From contig CAOKPU010000003.1 in NCBI GenBank assembly GCA_948470755.1, positions 41,739 to 105,738 of the forward strand: a DNA stretch of 64,000 nt, given 5' to 3'. How positions within the stretch are numbered: position 1 is the stretch's first letter; each line of letters starts with the position of its first letter. The notes under the pieces are model-generated. The model was not told the DNA's origin. It ran no database searches and was given only the letters and a program-made list of their open reading frames with translations. Both the position numbers and the translations under genes were made by a program. Below are positions 16,625 to 25,720 of the stretch, piece by piece. This DNA comes from an uncultured Lachnospiraceae bacterium (GTDB lineage: Bacteria > Bacillota > Clostridia > Lachnospirales > Lachnospiraceae).

Positions 16625-18028
16625 TCAATCTACTCCCTGCCATCTTGTGCAGATCACCCGATCCGCAATACTTCCGGCCGCATCATCCGCCGTTTCCAAA
16701 AGGGCAAATGCCGTCCCGCGTCCGGCCATCTGCAAAAGCTGCCCCGCCATCCACCGTTTCATCTCCGGATCAAAACGGGACAACACATTATAAGCGATTA
16801 ACATTTTAGGATGATACAGCTTCCACCTATAACAGAGAAGTTTCCATACGGCTTCATCCGTAAGGCTTCCCGTCTGCCTGCCTTCCCCTGAAATCTCCGA
16901 AAAGTCCATATCCTGCAGGATAAACCGTTCCCCGGGCCGGTAAAACCCCAGACGGCTGATCCTCTTTAAGGAGGGCATGAGAATATTATCCGTCACGCTC
17001 ATATTCGGAAACAACTCATCTTCTATCCTCTCTTTTCCCCAGAAAAAAATATTATACTTCTGCAGCGCGTCCGGTCTTTTGCAGACCGTTCTGCGCCCAT
17101 TTGCCTCCAATGCTACCCCGCCTTCGCCAAGCCCCATCATCCCCCGGCAAAGCGCTTGCTGATGCTCCCAGCCGTTTGATGGAAAATATAGGATTTCCCC
17201 GGGATGTATCTCAAAACTGCATGGCTTTCCGTCCGGAAAATGCCAGGAAAAACGAAAATACTCTCCGTCCGCCTTTCCCGCCGGCTCCTTTTTCTCTATC
17301 CCTTCCGGCACCGGTCCTGCCGAACATTCCCAATAAGATTGAAATGTCTCCCTTTCAAAAAATTTTTTTATTATCCTCCCCTTTTTTACCAATAGGATAT
17401 GATCAGCCAGCGATGCAAAACCTTTCGGATTGCTGTCATAGATTAGCATGGAAATGCCCGCTTCCCGTATTTTCCCCAGTATTTTCAAAAGGCGCTCCTG
17501 ATCCTCCTGATTGCAGATAAAAGACAGATTATTCACTACCAGCATTCTTGGCCGCAGGTCCGCCAGCCTTACCAGTTGTAAAAGCACTTTGTCAATTGCA
17601 CGCAGCGACTCTACCTTTTGTTCCGGCCGTAAAGGCAACCCATAACGCGCAAACAATTCCTGCGTCCGCAAAAGAACCGCTTTCTGGTTCAGGCGCACCT
17701 TTTTTAAGCTGTTTGGGCGGAGCAAAAAAATATTCTCCGCCAGATTCAACGAATTCATAAAACGGACATGGCTGTCCACATAATAAACCCTTTCCCTTTG
17801 GAAAAAGGCTTCCGTACATTCGCTCGGCATTCCCTCCGAATCAAAGATTTGGCCTCCCACAATGCGGCTGTCCCCATTAAAGATCTCGGCAACGCTTCTT
17901 CCCGTATGGTCCAGACTACAGAACAGGTAACTTTCCTGTTCAAAAAATACCATATTCAGCCCTGTTATTTGCTCCTGATACTTATTTCTGACTGAAAGCT
18001 CATAAAACCTCAAAAATTCCCGTTTCAT
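16625..18028 (-). CDS. Catalytically dead RbsA-like duplicated ABC protein
   Basis: A 467-residue protein that keeps the two-half layout of sugar ABC ATPases but none of the catalytic motifs. In the first half AENIFLLRP (97-105) aligns with the family's AENIFLG, while the P-loop position (about 37-45) reads CSLDHTGRS, the signature position (about 141-148) SLRAIDKV, Walker B (163-169) LVVNNLS and the H-loop DS (198-199). In the second half HPGEIL (275-280) and NMSVTDNIL (342-350) align, but Walker B reads LIAYNVL. It should not hydrolyse ATP. It overlaps the kinase gene by 4 nt (ATGA), so it is made together with it. A regulatory or scaffold role in signalling is likely but unproven. Confidence 0.8.
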   Translation of the reverse strand: MKREFLRFYELSVRNKYQEQITGLNMVFFEQESYLFCSLDHTGRSVAEIFNGDSRIVGGQIFDSEGMPSECTEAFFQRERVYYVDSHVRFMNSLNLAENIFLLRPNSLKKVRLNQKAVLLRTQELFARYGLPLRPEQKVESLRAIDKVLLQLVRLADLRPRMLVVNNLSFICNQEDQERLLKILGKIREAGISMLIYDSNPKGFASLADHILLVKKGRIIKKFFERETFQSYWECSAGPVPEGIEKKEPAGKADGEYFRFSWHFPDGKPCSFEIHPGEILYFPSNGWEHQQALCRGMMGLGEGGVALEANGRRTVCKRPDALQKYNIFFWGKERIEDELFPNMSVTDNILMPSLKRISRLGFYRPGERFILQDMDFSEISGEGRQTGSLTDEAVWKLLCYRWKLYHPKMLIAYNVLSRFDPEMKRWMAGQLLQMAGRGTAFALLETADDAAGSIADRVICTRWQGVD

Positions 18029-19005
18029 ACTTGTTCCCTTCCCGTACGGACAGGCATTTGGATCTCCACATCGGTCCCTTCCCCCTCCATGCTGTAAACA
18101 TGCAGTCCATAGCTTTCCCCGAATAAAAGCTTTAGCCTCTGGTTCACATTATAAAGCGCGATACCGTTTCCATGAGCAGAGACATCCCCGTCTTTTCTTC
18201 TTCCTCGTTCCATCCCTTCGCGCAGCTTTTGAAGCTGCGCTTCATCCATACCTATGCCATTGTCGGACACCATAATCAGGACCAGGCGTCCCGTCACGCG
18301 GATGCGGATGATGACATGACATTCCCCCTGTTTTGTTTCCAGTCCGTGAAAAATGGCGTTCTCCACGATAGGCTGCAAAGTCATCTTGGGAATCAGGCAC
18401 GCATATGCCAGTTTGTCTTCCGTCTCCACACGAAATCGGAATTTATCTTCAAAACGATAATTTTGAATCATAATATAGTGTTGTATATTATTCAATTCAT
18501 CCTGCACCGTCACCACATCTTCGTTTCTGCTGATGCTATAACGGAAAAAAGAAGCCAATGCCTTTGCCATTTTCGCAATGCTGTCACATCCCTGGCAGAC
18601 AGCTTCACTGCGGATACACTCCAGCGTATTATAAAGGAAATGGGGATTAATCTGGCTCTGCAAAGAATTTATTTTGCTTTGCCTATCCTCCACTTTGGCG
18701 CTGTATTTGCTTTCCAGCCCATGGGCAGAAGTCTGCAAGGCCCATCCAACCCAATGAAGCACCGGATTGGCCGACCTTTGAAAATATTCTTTCATTTCGG
18801 GCGATTCTACCGGCAGTTTCTGCGCCCGTTCCAATTCCCGCCAGAACAGGCTTGCCCGCAACATGCCGTACGCGGCCAAAAACAACGTGAAAATACCGGC
18901 CAGCATCTGTATAATCCCGCAGCACATCCAACTCATCAGGATGGCTGTGGCCAGAAGCACAAAATAAACGCATATCTTACCAGAGGTTTTCATAACGATA
19001 ACCAT
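18025..19005 (-). CDS. Sensor histidine kinase without sensor domain (LytS/YesM family core)
   Basis: A 326-residue kinase. Two closely spaced hydrophobic segments (about 10-29 and 31-50) leave almost no extracellular loop. A short linker, then the His_kinase domain with phospho-acceptor H122 in QINPHFLYNTLE, and a HATPase domain with PIVENAIFHGL (N box) and VSDNGIGM (G1), followed by HGNGIALYNVNQRL. With no input domain, the signal must come through another protein; the permease-like and ATPase-like genes in the same operon are the obvious candidates, as in Bce-type systems where a transporter senses for its kinase. GAAAGG lies directly before the ATG; a second ATG is at codon 5. Confidence 0.88.
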   Translation of the reverse strand: MVIVMKTSGKICVYFVLLATAILMSWMCCGIIQMLAGIFTLFLAAYGMLRASLFWRELERAQKLPVESPEMKEYFQRSANPVLHWVGWALQTSAHGLESKYSAKVEDRQSKINSLQSQINPHFLYNTLECIRSEAVCQGCDSIAKMAKALASFFRYSISRNEDVVTVQDELNNIQHYIMIQNYRFEDKFRFRVETEDKLAYACLIPKMTLQPIVENAIFHGLETKQGECHVIIRIRVTGRLVLIMVSDNGIGMDEAQLQKLREGMERGRRKDGDVSAHGNGIALYNVNQRLKLLFGESYGLHVYSMEGEGTDVEIQMPVRTGREQV

Positions 19006-19013
19006 GCCTTTCT

Positions 19014-20633
19014 CTAATAGTAAAGACGTCTGTATTCCTTCGGTTTGATCCCTACCGTTTTCGTAAACTGCTGGCTGAAAAACTTTGCGTCCTTATAGCC
19101 CACATCAGCCGCTATCTCATATACAGTCTTATTCGTATCTCTTAGCATTGCCTTGGATTCCTCGATCCGCACTTCCAGTAAAAAAGCAGTAAAATTCTTC
19201 CCCGTTTCTTTTTTAAAGATTTCCGAAAAATAGCTGGCGTTAAACCCGGCCATTTCCGCAATGTCCTCCAACAAGATTTTCTGCCCATAATTTTCCTGCA
19301 CATAACGAATCGCATTTAACACCGGCTTGCGTTCCAGCTCTTCCCTGCGCTTTCTGACCGCTTCCAAGTCTTCTTTCAAAATGTCCTTTACATACTTTTG
19401 CAGAGAACTCACTGTCCGGCAATGTTCGACGGCATCCTGCCACTCCGGCGCCTTCTCCGTCTCCGTCTGGAATAATTCCAGTACAATGGCTGCATATTCC
19501 GTTATCAGTCCATGACCCATGCCATAATATTCACTGGCCATCAGCGATATTTTTCCCGCTTCCTCAAAACATTCTTTTATCATCCGCCCCAAATCTCCCG
19601 TTCGGAAAATGGAAATATCCTCTTTCATCTGCCCCCTGCGGCCGGAAATAATATCCATCCAGCTTTTGGACGCCGTTTCAGGATCCAAAGGCTCTCCATA
19701 ATTTTCTATACATTTGCCGCATCCTTCAAAAATCCTGCGCTCCGCCGCTTCGCGGGATATTTCCAGAATCAGGTTTATTTTGGAAAATTCCGTTATCACA
19801 GGGCTGCATCCCATCGTAACCACGCATCCCTCAAAACTGCTGATATAATCTCTCATTGCATAAAACATGGTCGTCAACGCCTCCTGGATGGAGTCGCTAT
19901 GATCCTCCCGGAAATTCAAAAGAAGCATCAGCCACATGCCGCTTTTAACGGAAATGACGAGATCAATGGTCAATGTCTGCAAACTTTCCTCTGCCTTTTC
20001 CGAAAGTTTCTGCATCATTAGTCCCTCTTTCGCCATATCCCGGCCTCTTGCAATATCCCTGTCCACTTTCAGCGCGATGGCCTGGAAATGCCCTCTTCCC
20101 ATGTGATCCTCCCCGGATGGCGGCATCAAACCTTTTTCCTCTCCCTCATCTTCCCTTCTTTCGGAAAAAGCTTTTTCCATCAACTCTTTATGAAGCATAT
20201 GCCTGCTATAAAACAGATCTTTTTCCAATGTCTCCATTTTATTTTCCAGATTCTGTTTCTGTGTTTCCTCTGCATACACCTTTTCCAGGATTTTATTTAA
20301 TTCCACCTCATCGATCGGCTTTAACAGATAATCTTTCACCCCATATTTCAAAGCTCTCTGCGCATATTCAAAATACCGGTATCCGCTGACCACAATAAAA
20401 TGCACTTTCCTTCCGCTTGCCGATACTCTTTCAATCATTTCCAGCCCTGTGAGTTTCGGCATACGGATATCTGTAATCACAATATCCGGTTTTTCCCTCA
20501 TAATGATATCATAGGCGCTTTCTCCATCCTGTACCAGCCCCAGGAAATTCAACCCCAGCCTTTCCCATTCGATCAGGTTTTTTATTAAAAGCCCGACTTT
20601 TTTCTCATCATCCGCTATCAGTACACTCAGCAT
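19014..20633 (-). CDS. Response regulator, AraC-type output (YesN-like)
   Basis: A 539-residue regulator with an N-terminal receiver (ADDE at 7-10, phospho-acceptor D55 in ITDIRMP, LLKPID with the conserved Lys), a long helical middle, and a C-terminal AraC DNA-binding domain (about 435-535: LEDIAEMAGFNASYFSEIFKKETGK ... VGYKDAKFFSQQF ... GIKPKEYR). It is the first gene of the cluster and its kinase follows 8 nt downstream. Likely targets are the binding-protein promoter at 15568-15596 and its own operon. A strong sigma-A promoter is present at 20720-20748. Confidence 0.92.
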   Translation of the reverse strand: MLSVLIADDEKKVGLLIKNLIEWERLGLNFLGLVQDGESAYDIIMREKPDIVITDIRMPKLTGLEMIERVSASGRKVHFIVVSGYRYFEYAQRALKYGVKDYLLKPIDEVELNKILEKVYAEETQKQNLENKMETLEKDLFYSRHMLHKELMEKAFSERREDEGEEKGLMPPSGEDHMGRGHFQAIALKVDRDIARGRDMAKEGLMMQKLSEKAEESLQTLTIDLVISVKSGMWLMLLLNFREDHSDSIQEALTTMFYAMRDYISSFEGCVVTMGCSPVITEFSKINLILEISREAAERRIFEGCGKCIENYGEPLDPETASKSWMDIISGRRGQMKEDISIFRTGDLGRMIKECFEEAGKISLMASEYYGMGHGLITEYAAIVLELFQTETEKAPEWQDAVEHCRTVSSLQKYVKDILKEDLEAVRKRREELERKPVLNAIRYVQENYGQKILLEDIAEMAGFNASYFSEIFKKETGKNFTAFLLEVRIEESKAMLRDTNKTVYEIAADVGYKDAKFFSQQFTKTVGIKPKEYRRLYY

Positions 20634-20719
20634 TTTTACTTAAGCATTCCTTTCAACATCCCGCAGACAGGCATTCTTCCCGCCCATCAAACCAACCGGC
20701 TCCTGTTCCCCCTTTTTTT

Positions 20720-20748
20720 ATTATAATTTCTACGGAAGAAACGGTCAA
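20720..20748 (-). promoter_or_regulatory. Sigma-A promoter of the response regulator/kinase operon
   Basis: On the minus strand TTGACC (20743-20748), 17-nt spacer, TATAAT (20720-20725); about 85 nt upstream of the regulator's start. Near-consensus, so basal expression of the sensing genes is probably constant. Confidence 0.75.
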
Positions 20749-20771
20749 ATGTAATTTAGATCCAAATCTTT

Positions 20772-20836
20772 TTACGGTCTGCCAGGCGGCTTTGCCGGGT
20801 GGCCTTTTGATACCCGGATCCTACAAGATAAAAAAA
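20772..20836. repeat. Interspersed repeat family B, copy 1
   Basis: The stretch with TGGCCTTTTGATACCCGGATC and the following AAGATAAAAA is about three-quarters identical to 42588-42641 by eye. Part of it can fold as CCGGGT...ACCCGG. It sits between the response-regulator promoter and the end of the ara operon; together with the two neighbouring sites it fills the 340-nt gene-free stretch 20634-20973, where I see no reading frame. Confidence 0.5.
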
Positions 20837-20893
20837 TAGGAACCCCCATAGAACATCAAACGCCGAAAAGCGTAGATTCTATGGGAAATTCCT
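20829..20893 (-). terminator. Terminator of the araA-araB-araD operon
   Basis: On the minus strand AGGAA...CCCATAGAA pairs with TTCTATGGG...TTCCT, with a small inner ACGC/GCGT stem, and the structure is followed by a run of T (20829-20835). It lies about 80 nt after the araD stop. Confidence 0.75.
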
Positions 20894-20973
20894 GTTTTAA
20901 TACGGAGGGGCAAAAATCGGCATTCACCGACAGGCCCTCATTCCCTTCCGGAACATTTTTCCGTATCTATCCT

Positions 20974-21663
20974 TTATTTTTGCCCGTAATAAGCATTTTC
21001 CCCATGCTTCCTATAATAATGCTTATCCTGCAATTCCTGAGGGGCAGGCGCAACTTCCGGACAAATCATCTCACATCTGGCCGCCATTTTAGCTACCTCC
21101 TCCAACACAACCGCATTATGGACAGCTTCATGGGCCCCTTTCCCCCAAGTAAAAGGACCATGGTTTTTACAAAGCACCGCAGGAACCGCCTCATAATCCT
21201 TATCTGCGAAATAATCCGCGATCAAAAGCCCTGTATTCTTTTCATATGCGCCTTCAATCTCCTCTTTTGTCAGGCATCTTACGCAGGGGATTTCTCCATA
21301 CATATAATCTGCGTGCGTCGTCCCATAGCATGGAATCCCCCTTCCCGCCTGCGCCCAACTGGTTGCCCAGGAAGAATGGGTATGTACGATCCCTCCTATT
21401 TTGGGAAAAGCTTTATACAATTCCAAATGAGTCGGGGTATCGGAAGAAGGATTGTACCTTCCTTCCACCTTATTCCCCTCCAAATCCATAACCACCATAT
21501 CTTCCGGCGTAAGTTTGTCATATTCCACGCCGCTCGGTTTGATCACAAAAAGCCCCTTTTCCCTGTCTATCCCGCTTACATTTCCCCAAGTAAAGGTTAC
21601 CAGGCCATACTTTGGAAGCTGCATATTGGCTTCGTATACCTCTTTTTTCAATTCCTCTAACAT
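20974..21663 (-). CDS. araD: L-ribulose-5-phosphate 4-epimerase
   Basis: A 229-residue class II aldolase-fold enzyme that converts L-ribulose 5-phosphate to D-xylulose 5-phosphate, the last step of arabinose entry into the pentose phosphate pathway. The start [20 protein letters not shown] and [15 protein letters not shown] match the family; the zinc-binding histidines are in VHTHSS and the KNHGPFTWG segment. I chose ATG 21663 (AGGAGA 9 nt upstream), which gives the family's usual length, over an ATG 16 codons upstream that is also open. It is the third gene of araA-araB-araD, with a 176-nt gap after araB. Confidence 0.95.
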   Translation of the reverse strand: MLEELKKEVYEANMQLPKYGLVTFTWGNVSGIDREKGLFVIKPSGVEYDKLTPEDMVVMDLEGNKVEGRYNPSSDTPTHLELYKAFPKIGGIVHTHSSWATSWAQAGRGIPCYGTTHADYMYGEIPCVRCLTKEEIEGAYEKNTGLLIADYFADKDYEAVPAVLCKNHGPFTWGKGAHEAVHNAVVLEEVAKMAARCEMICPEVAPAPQELQDKHYYRKHGENAYYGQK

Positions 21664-21839
21664 AATATCCGTCTCCTGTCCTCTGGCGTTCATATCCGCC
21701 ATGTTTTCCATTTATTCCTGCAAACAATAAACCAAGCGGCTGCAAATCAGACATTTGGCGAATGCCGCAAGGAACAAAGGCCCCGTTGCCCTGCAGCATT
21801 GCAAGTTTGATACCCCGTTGCTTACAGCGAGGGCTTTGA
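21664..21839 (-). other. araB-araD intercistronic region with short direct repeats
   Basis: 176 nt without a gene. On the minus strand CAACGGGG occurs twice (in AGCAACGGGGTATCAAA and in GGGCAACGGGGCCTTTG) about 35 nt apart and the stretch between can fold around TTGC/GCAA. The GGGTATCAAA part recalls repeat family B. It may be an mRNA-stability or attenuation element; nothing decides this. Confidence 0.35.
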
Positions 21840-23435
21840 TTAATGCCCTATATTCTCCACCGCCGCCTTTTCCACCGGGAACCCGGCTTTATAGCTCCTG
21901 ATAAAAGCGTCAAATCCCGCTGCATCCTCCGCATCCGGCTCCATCTTGCTTCCTTTATTCCCTGCAAATACGGATTCGTTCAGATAATGGGATAACGTCT
22001 CCCCATCCGCTTTTTTCTGCATATAAGCAGCCAGCACTGCAATTCCCCATGCGCCGCCTTCTCCGGCCGTCTCCATAACCGATACCGGGGCATTCATCGC
22101 TGCTGCAAGGATTCCCTGCCCTACCCCTTTTGTTTTGAATAAGCCGCCATGTCCAAAAATCTCATCCGCCTGCACCTTTTCTTCTTTAAACAATATATCC
22201 AGCCCTATCTTCAATGCCGCCAAAGAAGAATAAAGATGGGTTCTCATAAAATTCGCCAGTGTAAACTTACAGTCGATATCGCGGACGAACAAAGGCCTCC
22301 CTTCTTCAAAGCCGGTTACCGGTTCCCCGGAGAAATAGCAGTAAGACAATAGCCCGCCGCAATCCTTATCGCCTTCCAGCGCCTTGTTATACAATTTACC
22401 GAAAAGCTGATTCATGTCCACTTCCATTCCCATTGTCACCATAAATTCTTTAAAAAGATTCACCCATGCGTTCAAATCGGAAGTGCAATTATTGCAATGC
22501 ACCATGCCTACCAGGCTTCCATCCGGCGTGGTAACGAGATCAATTTCCGGGTATACCCTGGAAAGCTCTTTCTCCAGGACAATCATAGCGAACACGCTGG
22601 TTCCAGCAGAAACATTACCGGTACGTACCGCAACGCTGTTGGTAGCCGCCATGCCGGTCCCGGCATCTCCTTCAGGAGGACATACGGGAATGCCTGCCTT
22701 CAATCTGCCGGAAACATCCAGAAGCTTCGCCCCTTCTTCGGTCAACGTCCCTGCATTTTCTCCTGCGGTCAATACTTTAGGCAGGATTTCCCTAAGTTTC
22801 CACGGATAACCCTCGCCCGCTGTCAGTTCATCAAACTGTCCTATCATTCTTTCATAATAGTCTTTTTTATCCGTATCAATAGGGAACATACCGGAAGCAT
22901 CGCCTATACCCAGTACTTTCTCTCCCGTCATTTTCCAATGGACATATCCCGCCAAAGTTGTCAGGAATCCGATATCCTTTACATGCTCCTCTTTATTCAG
23001 AATTGCCTGCCTTAAATGGGCGATGCTCCACCTTTGGGGGATATTGTATTGGAATAACCCTGTCAATTCCTCTGCCGCTTCCGCAGTTATTGTATTTCTC
23101 CAAGTACGGAACGGAACCAGAAGCTCCCCCTCTTTATTAAAAGCCATATACCCATGCATCATTGCGCTAAAGCCGATGCTTCCTACCGTTTCAAGCACAA
23201 CCCCGTACTGCTTCTCCACATCCTCCGCAAGCCTGCCGTAGCTGTCCTGCAACCCTTTCCAGACCATATCCAGACTGTATGTCCAAATATTGTTTTCATA
23301 CTGGTTTTCCCATTCATGGCTGCCGGAAGCGATAGGGGAATGATCCTCCCCTATCAACACCGCTTTGATCCTGGTGGAGCCGAATTCTATGCCAAGCGCC
23401 GTCCTGCCATTAATAATCATTTCTTTTCTATCCAT
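21840..23435 (-). CDS. araB: Ribulokinase, FGGY carbohydrate kinase family
   Basis: A 531-residue FGGY kinase that would phosphorylate L-ribulose using ATP. The N-terminal phosphate-binding part reads [15 protein letters not shown], followed by [11 protein letters not shown] and FRTWRNT; the C-terminal ATP-binding part has [10 protein letters not shown] and [18 protein letters not shown]. It is somewhat diverged from enterobacterial AraB, so on its own it could be read as a xylulokinase-like kinase, but its place directly between araA and araD fixes the role. ATG at 23435 with AGAGGGA 5 nt upstream; 47 nt after araA. Confidence 0.9.
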   Translation of the reverse strand: MDRKEMIINGRTALGIEFGSTRIKAVLIGEDHSPIASGSHEWENQYENNIWTYSLDMVWKGLQDSYGRLAEDVEKQYGVVLETVGSIGFSAMMHGYMAFNKEGELLVPFRTWRNTITAEAAEELTGLFQYNIPQRWSIAHLRQAILNKEEHVKDIGFLTTLAGYVHWKMTGEKVLGIGDASGMFPIDTDKKDYYERMIGQFDELTAGEGYPWKLREILPKVLTAGENAGTLTEEGAKLLDVSGRLKAGIPVCPPEGDAGTGMAATNSVAVRTGNVSAGTSVFAMIVLEKELSRVYPEIDLVTTPDGSLVGMVHCNNCTSDLNAWVNLFKEFMVTMGMEVDMNQLFGKLYNKALEGDKDCGGLLSYCYFSGEPVTGFEEGRPLFVRDIDCKFTLANFMRTHLYSSLAALKIGLDILFKEEKVQADEIFGHGGLFKTKGVGQGILAAAMNAPVSVMETAGEGGAWGIAVLAAYMQKKADGETLSHYLNESVFAGNKGSKMEPDAEDAAGFDAFIRSYKAGFPVEKAAVENIGH

Positions 23436-23482
23436 TGTTCCCTCTCATTCCGCCGCCCAAACGGCATCCCAGTCTGCACTTT

Positions 23483-24979
23483 TTATCTGAATACAACTTC
23501 ATTCCATCTCAATTCATTCTTAAAATTCCTGATAGTTGTATCATTATCAATCACCACGCTCTCAATCCCCATTGCTGCCGCCCAGTCGACCATCTGATCC
23601 ACGCTAAGATCATAAGAGAATGCGGTATGGTGCGCCCCTCCTGCTAGGATCCAGGCTTCCGCACCCGTCTTAAGATCCGGTTGAGGCGTCCAGAATGCAG
23701 TAGCCACCGGAAGCTTCGGCATCGGCTTTTCTACCGCCTTACAATCCACCGCATTGATGATCAGGCGGAACCTGTTCCCCAGATCGATCAAAGAAGTCGC
23801 TACTGCCGGCCCTGTCTTAGAAGTAAAGACAAGACGCGCAGGATCTTCCCTGTCGCCCATAGAAAGCGGGTTTACTTTAATACCGATCTTACCTTCTGCA
23901 ACCGTAGGGCAGACTTCCAGCATATGCGCCTGAAGGATGCCTTCCTTACCGGGTACCAAATTATAAGTATAGTCTTCCATAAAGGAAGTCCCTTTTGCAT
24001 CCTTCATGCCGGAAGTCATAAGTTTCATCAAGCGCACCATAGCGGCTGTTTTCCAATCGCCTTCCGCACCGAAACCATATCCCTTTTCCATCAGCCTCTG
24101 GATCGCAAGTCCGGGAAGCTGCTGCAAAGCGCCAAGATCGCCAAAATGCGTAACAATCGCATGATAATCCTTCTCCTCTAAAAACCTTTCAAAACCAATC
24201 TCTATCCCAGCCTGCACCGCTACATGCTTTCTGAACTCCGCTTCATCCCTTCCTTCCAGAAGGATATCATATTTAGAATAATATTCTTCTACAAGGGCGT
24301 TAATATCCCCTTCCGCCACATCCTTTACATAATCAGCAATTTCATTGATCGGATATGCATCGATTTCCCAGCCAAACTTAATCTGAGCCTCTACCTTATC
24401 GCCTTCCGTTACCGCAACATTCCTCATATTGTCGGCAACGCGGCATACACGGATATGGGAAGATTCCATAATGCCGATTGCAGTCCGCATCCAGTCTGCA
24501 ATTTTCCGGCATACCTCTTTATCATTCCAGTGCCCAACTACGATTTTCCTCTCTATTCCCATGCGGCTTACAATATGGCCGTATTCCCTGTCGCCATGAG
24601 CCGACTGGTTCTCATTCATAAAATCCATATCAATAGAATCATATGGGATTTCCTCATTAAACTGTGTATGTAAATGCATCAGGGGCTTCCTGTATTCCTG
24701 CAGGCCAAGAATCCATGACTTTGCCGGGGAAAATGTATGCATCCATGTAATAACGCCCGCACACTCCTCATCCGCATTCGCTTCATTAAAGGTCTTTCTG
24801 ATCAGTTCATTCGTAATCAGCGTCGGCTTCCATACCACTTCAAAAGGAAGTATCCCGCACTTATTTAAATTCTCCACAATAATCCGGGAATGCTCCGCTA
24901 CATTTGCAAGACATTCATCCCCATATAAATCCTGTGACCCTGTACAAAACCAAAACTTGTAATCCCTTCCTGTTTTCAT
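23483..24979 (-). CDS. araA: L-arabinose isomerase
   Basis: A 498-residue enzyme that isomerises L-arabinose to L-ribulose, manganese-dependent. It is recognised by the start YKFWFCTGSQDLYGDE, the ITWMHTFSPAKSWI motif near residue 90 and the conserved blocks FGAEGDWKTAAMVRLMK and GGAHHTAFSYDL. Length equals the family norm. I start at ATG 24979 (GGAGG 8 nt upstream) rather than five codons earlier. First gene of the ara operon, with a sigma-A promoter at 25033-25062 and an inverted repeat at 25095-25129 where AraR could act. Confidence 0.97.
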   Translation of the reverse strand: MKTGRDYKFWFCTGSQDLYGDECLANVAEHSRIIVENLNKCGILPFEVVWKPTLITNELIRKTFNEANADEECAGVITWMHTFSPAKSWILGLQEYRKPLMHLHTQFNEEIPYDSIDMDFMNENQSAHGDREYGHIVSRMGIERKIVVGHWNDKEVCRKIADWMRTAIGIMESSHIRVCRVADNMRNVAVTEGDKVEAQIKFGWEIDAYPINEIADYVKDVAEGDINALVEEYYSKYDILLEGRDEAEFRKHVAVQAGIEIGFERFLEEKDYHAIVTHFGDLGALQQLPGLAIQRLMEKGYGFGAEGDWKTAAMVRLMKLMTSGMKDAKGTSFMEDYTYNLVPGKEGILQAHMLEVCPTVAEGKIGIKVNPLSMGDREDPARLVFTSKTGPAVATSLIDLGNRFRLIINAVDCKAVEKPMPKLPVATAFWTPQPDLKTGAEAWILAGGAHHTAFSYDLSVDQMVDWAAAMGIESVVIDNDTTIRNFKNELRWNEVVFR

Positions 24980-25032
24980 CTTACCATCCTCCATTTTCCG
25001 CTATAGCATACTGTTGCTTTCTCTTTGTATTT

Positions 25033-25062
25033 ATTTTATTTCCTACTCCACAAACTTGTCAA
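25033..25062 (-). promoter_or_regulatory. Sigma-A promoter of the ara operon
   Basis: On the minus strand TTGACA (25057-25062), 18-nt spacer and TAAAAT (25033-25038), about 55 nt upstream of araA. The region between promoter and the upstream inverted repeat is AT-rich. Confidence 0.7.
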
Positions 25063-25094
25063 TATTTAGTCGTCAAAAAAGTAATACAAATTCA

Positions 25095-25129
25095 AAATAG
25101 TTGTACCATAATAAATAGTACAACTATTT
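25095..25129. promoter_or_regulatory. Inverted repeat upstream of araA, candidate AraR operator or terminator
   Basis: Perfect 12-bp arms AAATAGTTGTAC (25095-25106) and GTACAACTATTT (25118-25129) with an 11-nt AT-rich centre. It spans the stop codon of the nuclease gene (25124-25126) and lies about 35 nt upstream of the ara -35. The TTGTAC/GTACAA half-sites are those of the Bacillus AraR box, though there they abut. A weak terminator for the nuclease gene is the other reading. Confidence 0.5.
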
Positions 25130-25576
25130 CCCTTCCATCATATCTTCCAAATATCCCCTATCCCATAAAAGAATCTTCAGTTTTTTTGCCGCATCCACTG
25201 CCGGTGCGGTAAAATATTGATTCGTTAAAACAGCGCCTACCATGCGGTCATAATAATCCCTGCCTGCATAAGCTTCCTGCACCGCCTTTACCCCGACGGG
25301 ATCCGCGTAACACTTACACTGTATGGCATATGTAACCCCCTCTTTCTCCGCCAATATATCAATGCCGTAATCCCCGCTGCCTTTTGTGACTTCCACTTCC
25401 ATAAAACCGTTGTCCTTCAAAAGCCCGGCGCAAAAATATTCAAATTCATGCCCCTCCATATCATCTATAAACCCCGTCTTTTTCCTTTGGCGGAAACGCA
25501 GCGCCGCTATGATCCCTGTACAAATCAATATGCCCGGAACGAGCACCGTTAAGGCTATCCACATCTCATGATTCAT
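25124..25576 (-). CDS. Membrane-anchored Mrr-type restriction endonuclease-like protein
   Basis: A 150-residue protein with an N-terminal membrane helix (about 8-28), a basic stop-transfer (RFRQRKKTG) and a cytoplasmic PF04471-like nuclease fold. The catalytic pattern is present: E near GHEFEYFCAGLL, D in GDYGIDIL and QCK in YAIQCKCY, matching E...D-x(n)-QxK. Such small membrane Mrr-like proteins are common in Firmicutes and their role is unknown; quality control of DNA or defence have been suggested for relatives. There is no methylase nearby. ATG at 25576 has GGAAGGG upstream. A TACAACTNTTTCC motif flanks it on both sides. Confidence 0.8.
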   Translation of the reverse strand: MNHEMWIALTVLVPGILICTGIIAALRFRQRKKTGFIDDMEGHEFEYFCAGLLKDNGFMEVEVTKGSGDYGIDILAEKEGVTYAIQCKCYADPVGVKAVQEAYAGRDYYDRMVGAVLTNQYFTAPAVDAAKKLKILLWDRGYLEDMMEGK

Positions 25577-25657
25577 TTATCTTTCCCTTCCTGCTTTCTG
25601 TTTTTCTGCATATTCTTACATAAAAAATTAATATAAATTCCCCTTATTTCATATTGC

Positions 25658-25704
25658 ATACAACTCTTTCCTATTATACAATAGAAAAGTATACAACTGT
25701 TTCC
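25658..25704 (+). repeat. Two direct TACAACTNTTTCC motifs upstream of bacteriohemerythrin
   Basis: ATACAACTCTTTCC (25658-25671) and ATACAACTGTTTCC (25691-25704), 33 nt apart, in the divergent region between the nuclease and hemerythrin genes. A third match, GTACAACTATTTCC, is at 25118-25131. They may be operator repeats for one regulator. Confidence 0.4.
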
Positions 25705-25720
25705 CCGGATGGAGGTACCT

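Noticed and set aside
16206-16793. 195-codon plus-strand open frame
   Set aside because: It lies opposite the permease, the repeat and the pseudo-ATPase, has no ribosome site and no recognisable sequence. Many similar plus-strand frames here are shadows of GC-rich minus-strand codons.
20838-20893. Riboswitch or T-box leader
   Set aside because: The structure is downstream of araD, ends in a T run and faces no gene start on its own strand; a terminator explains it.
25658-25704. CRISPR-like short repeats
   Set aside because: Only two copies, 14 bp each, with no array structure and no cas genes.
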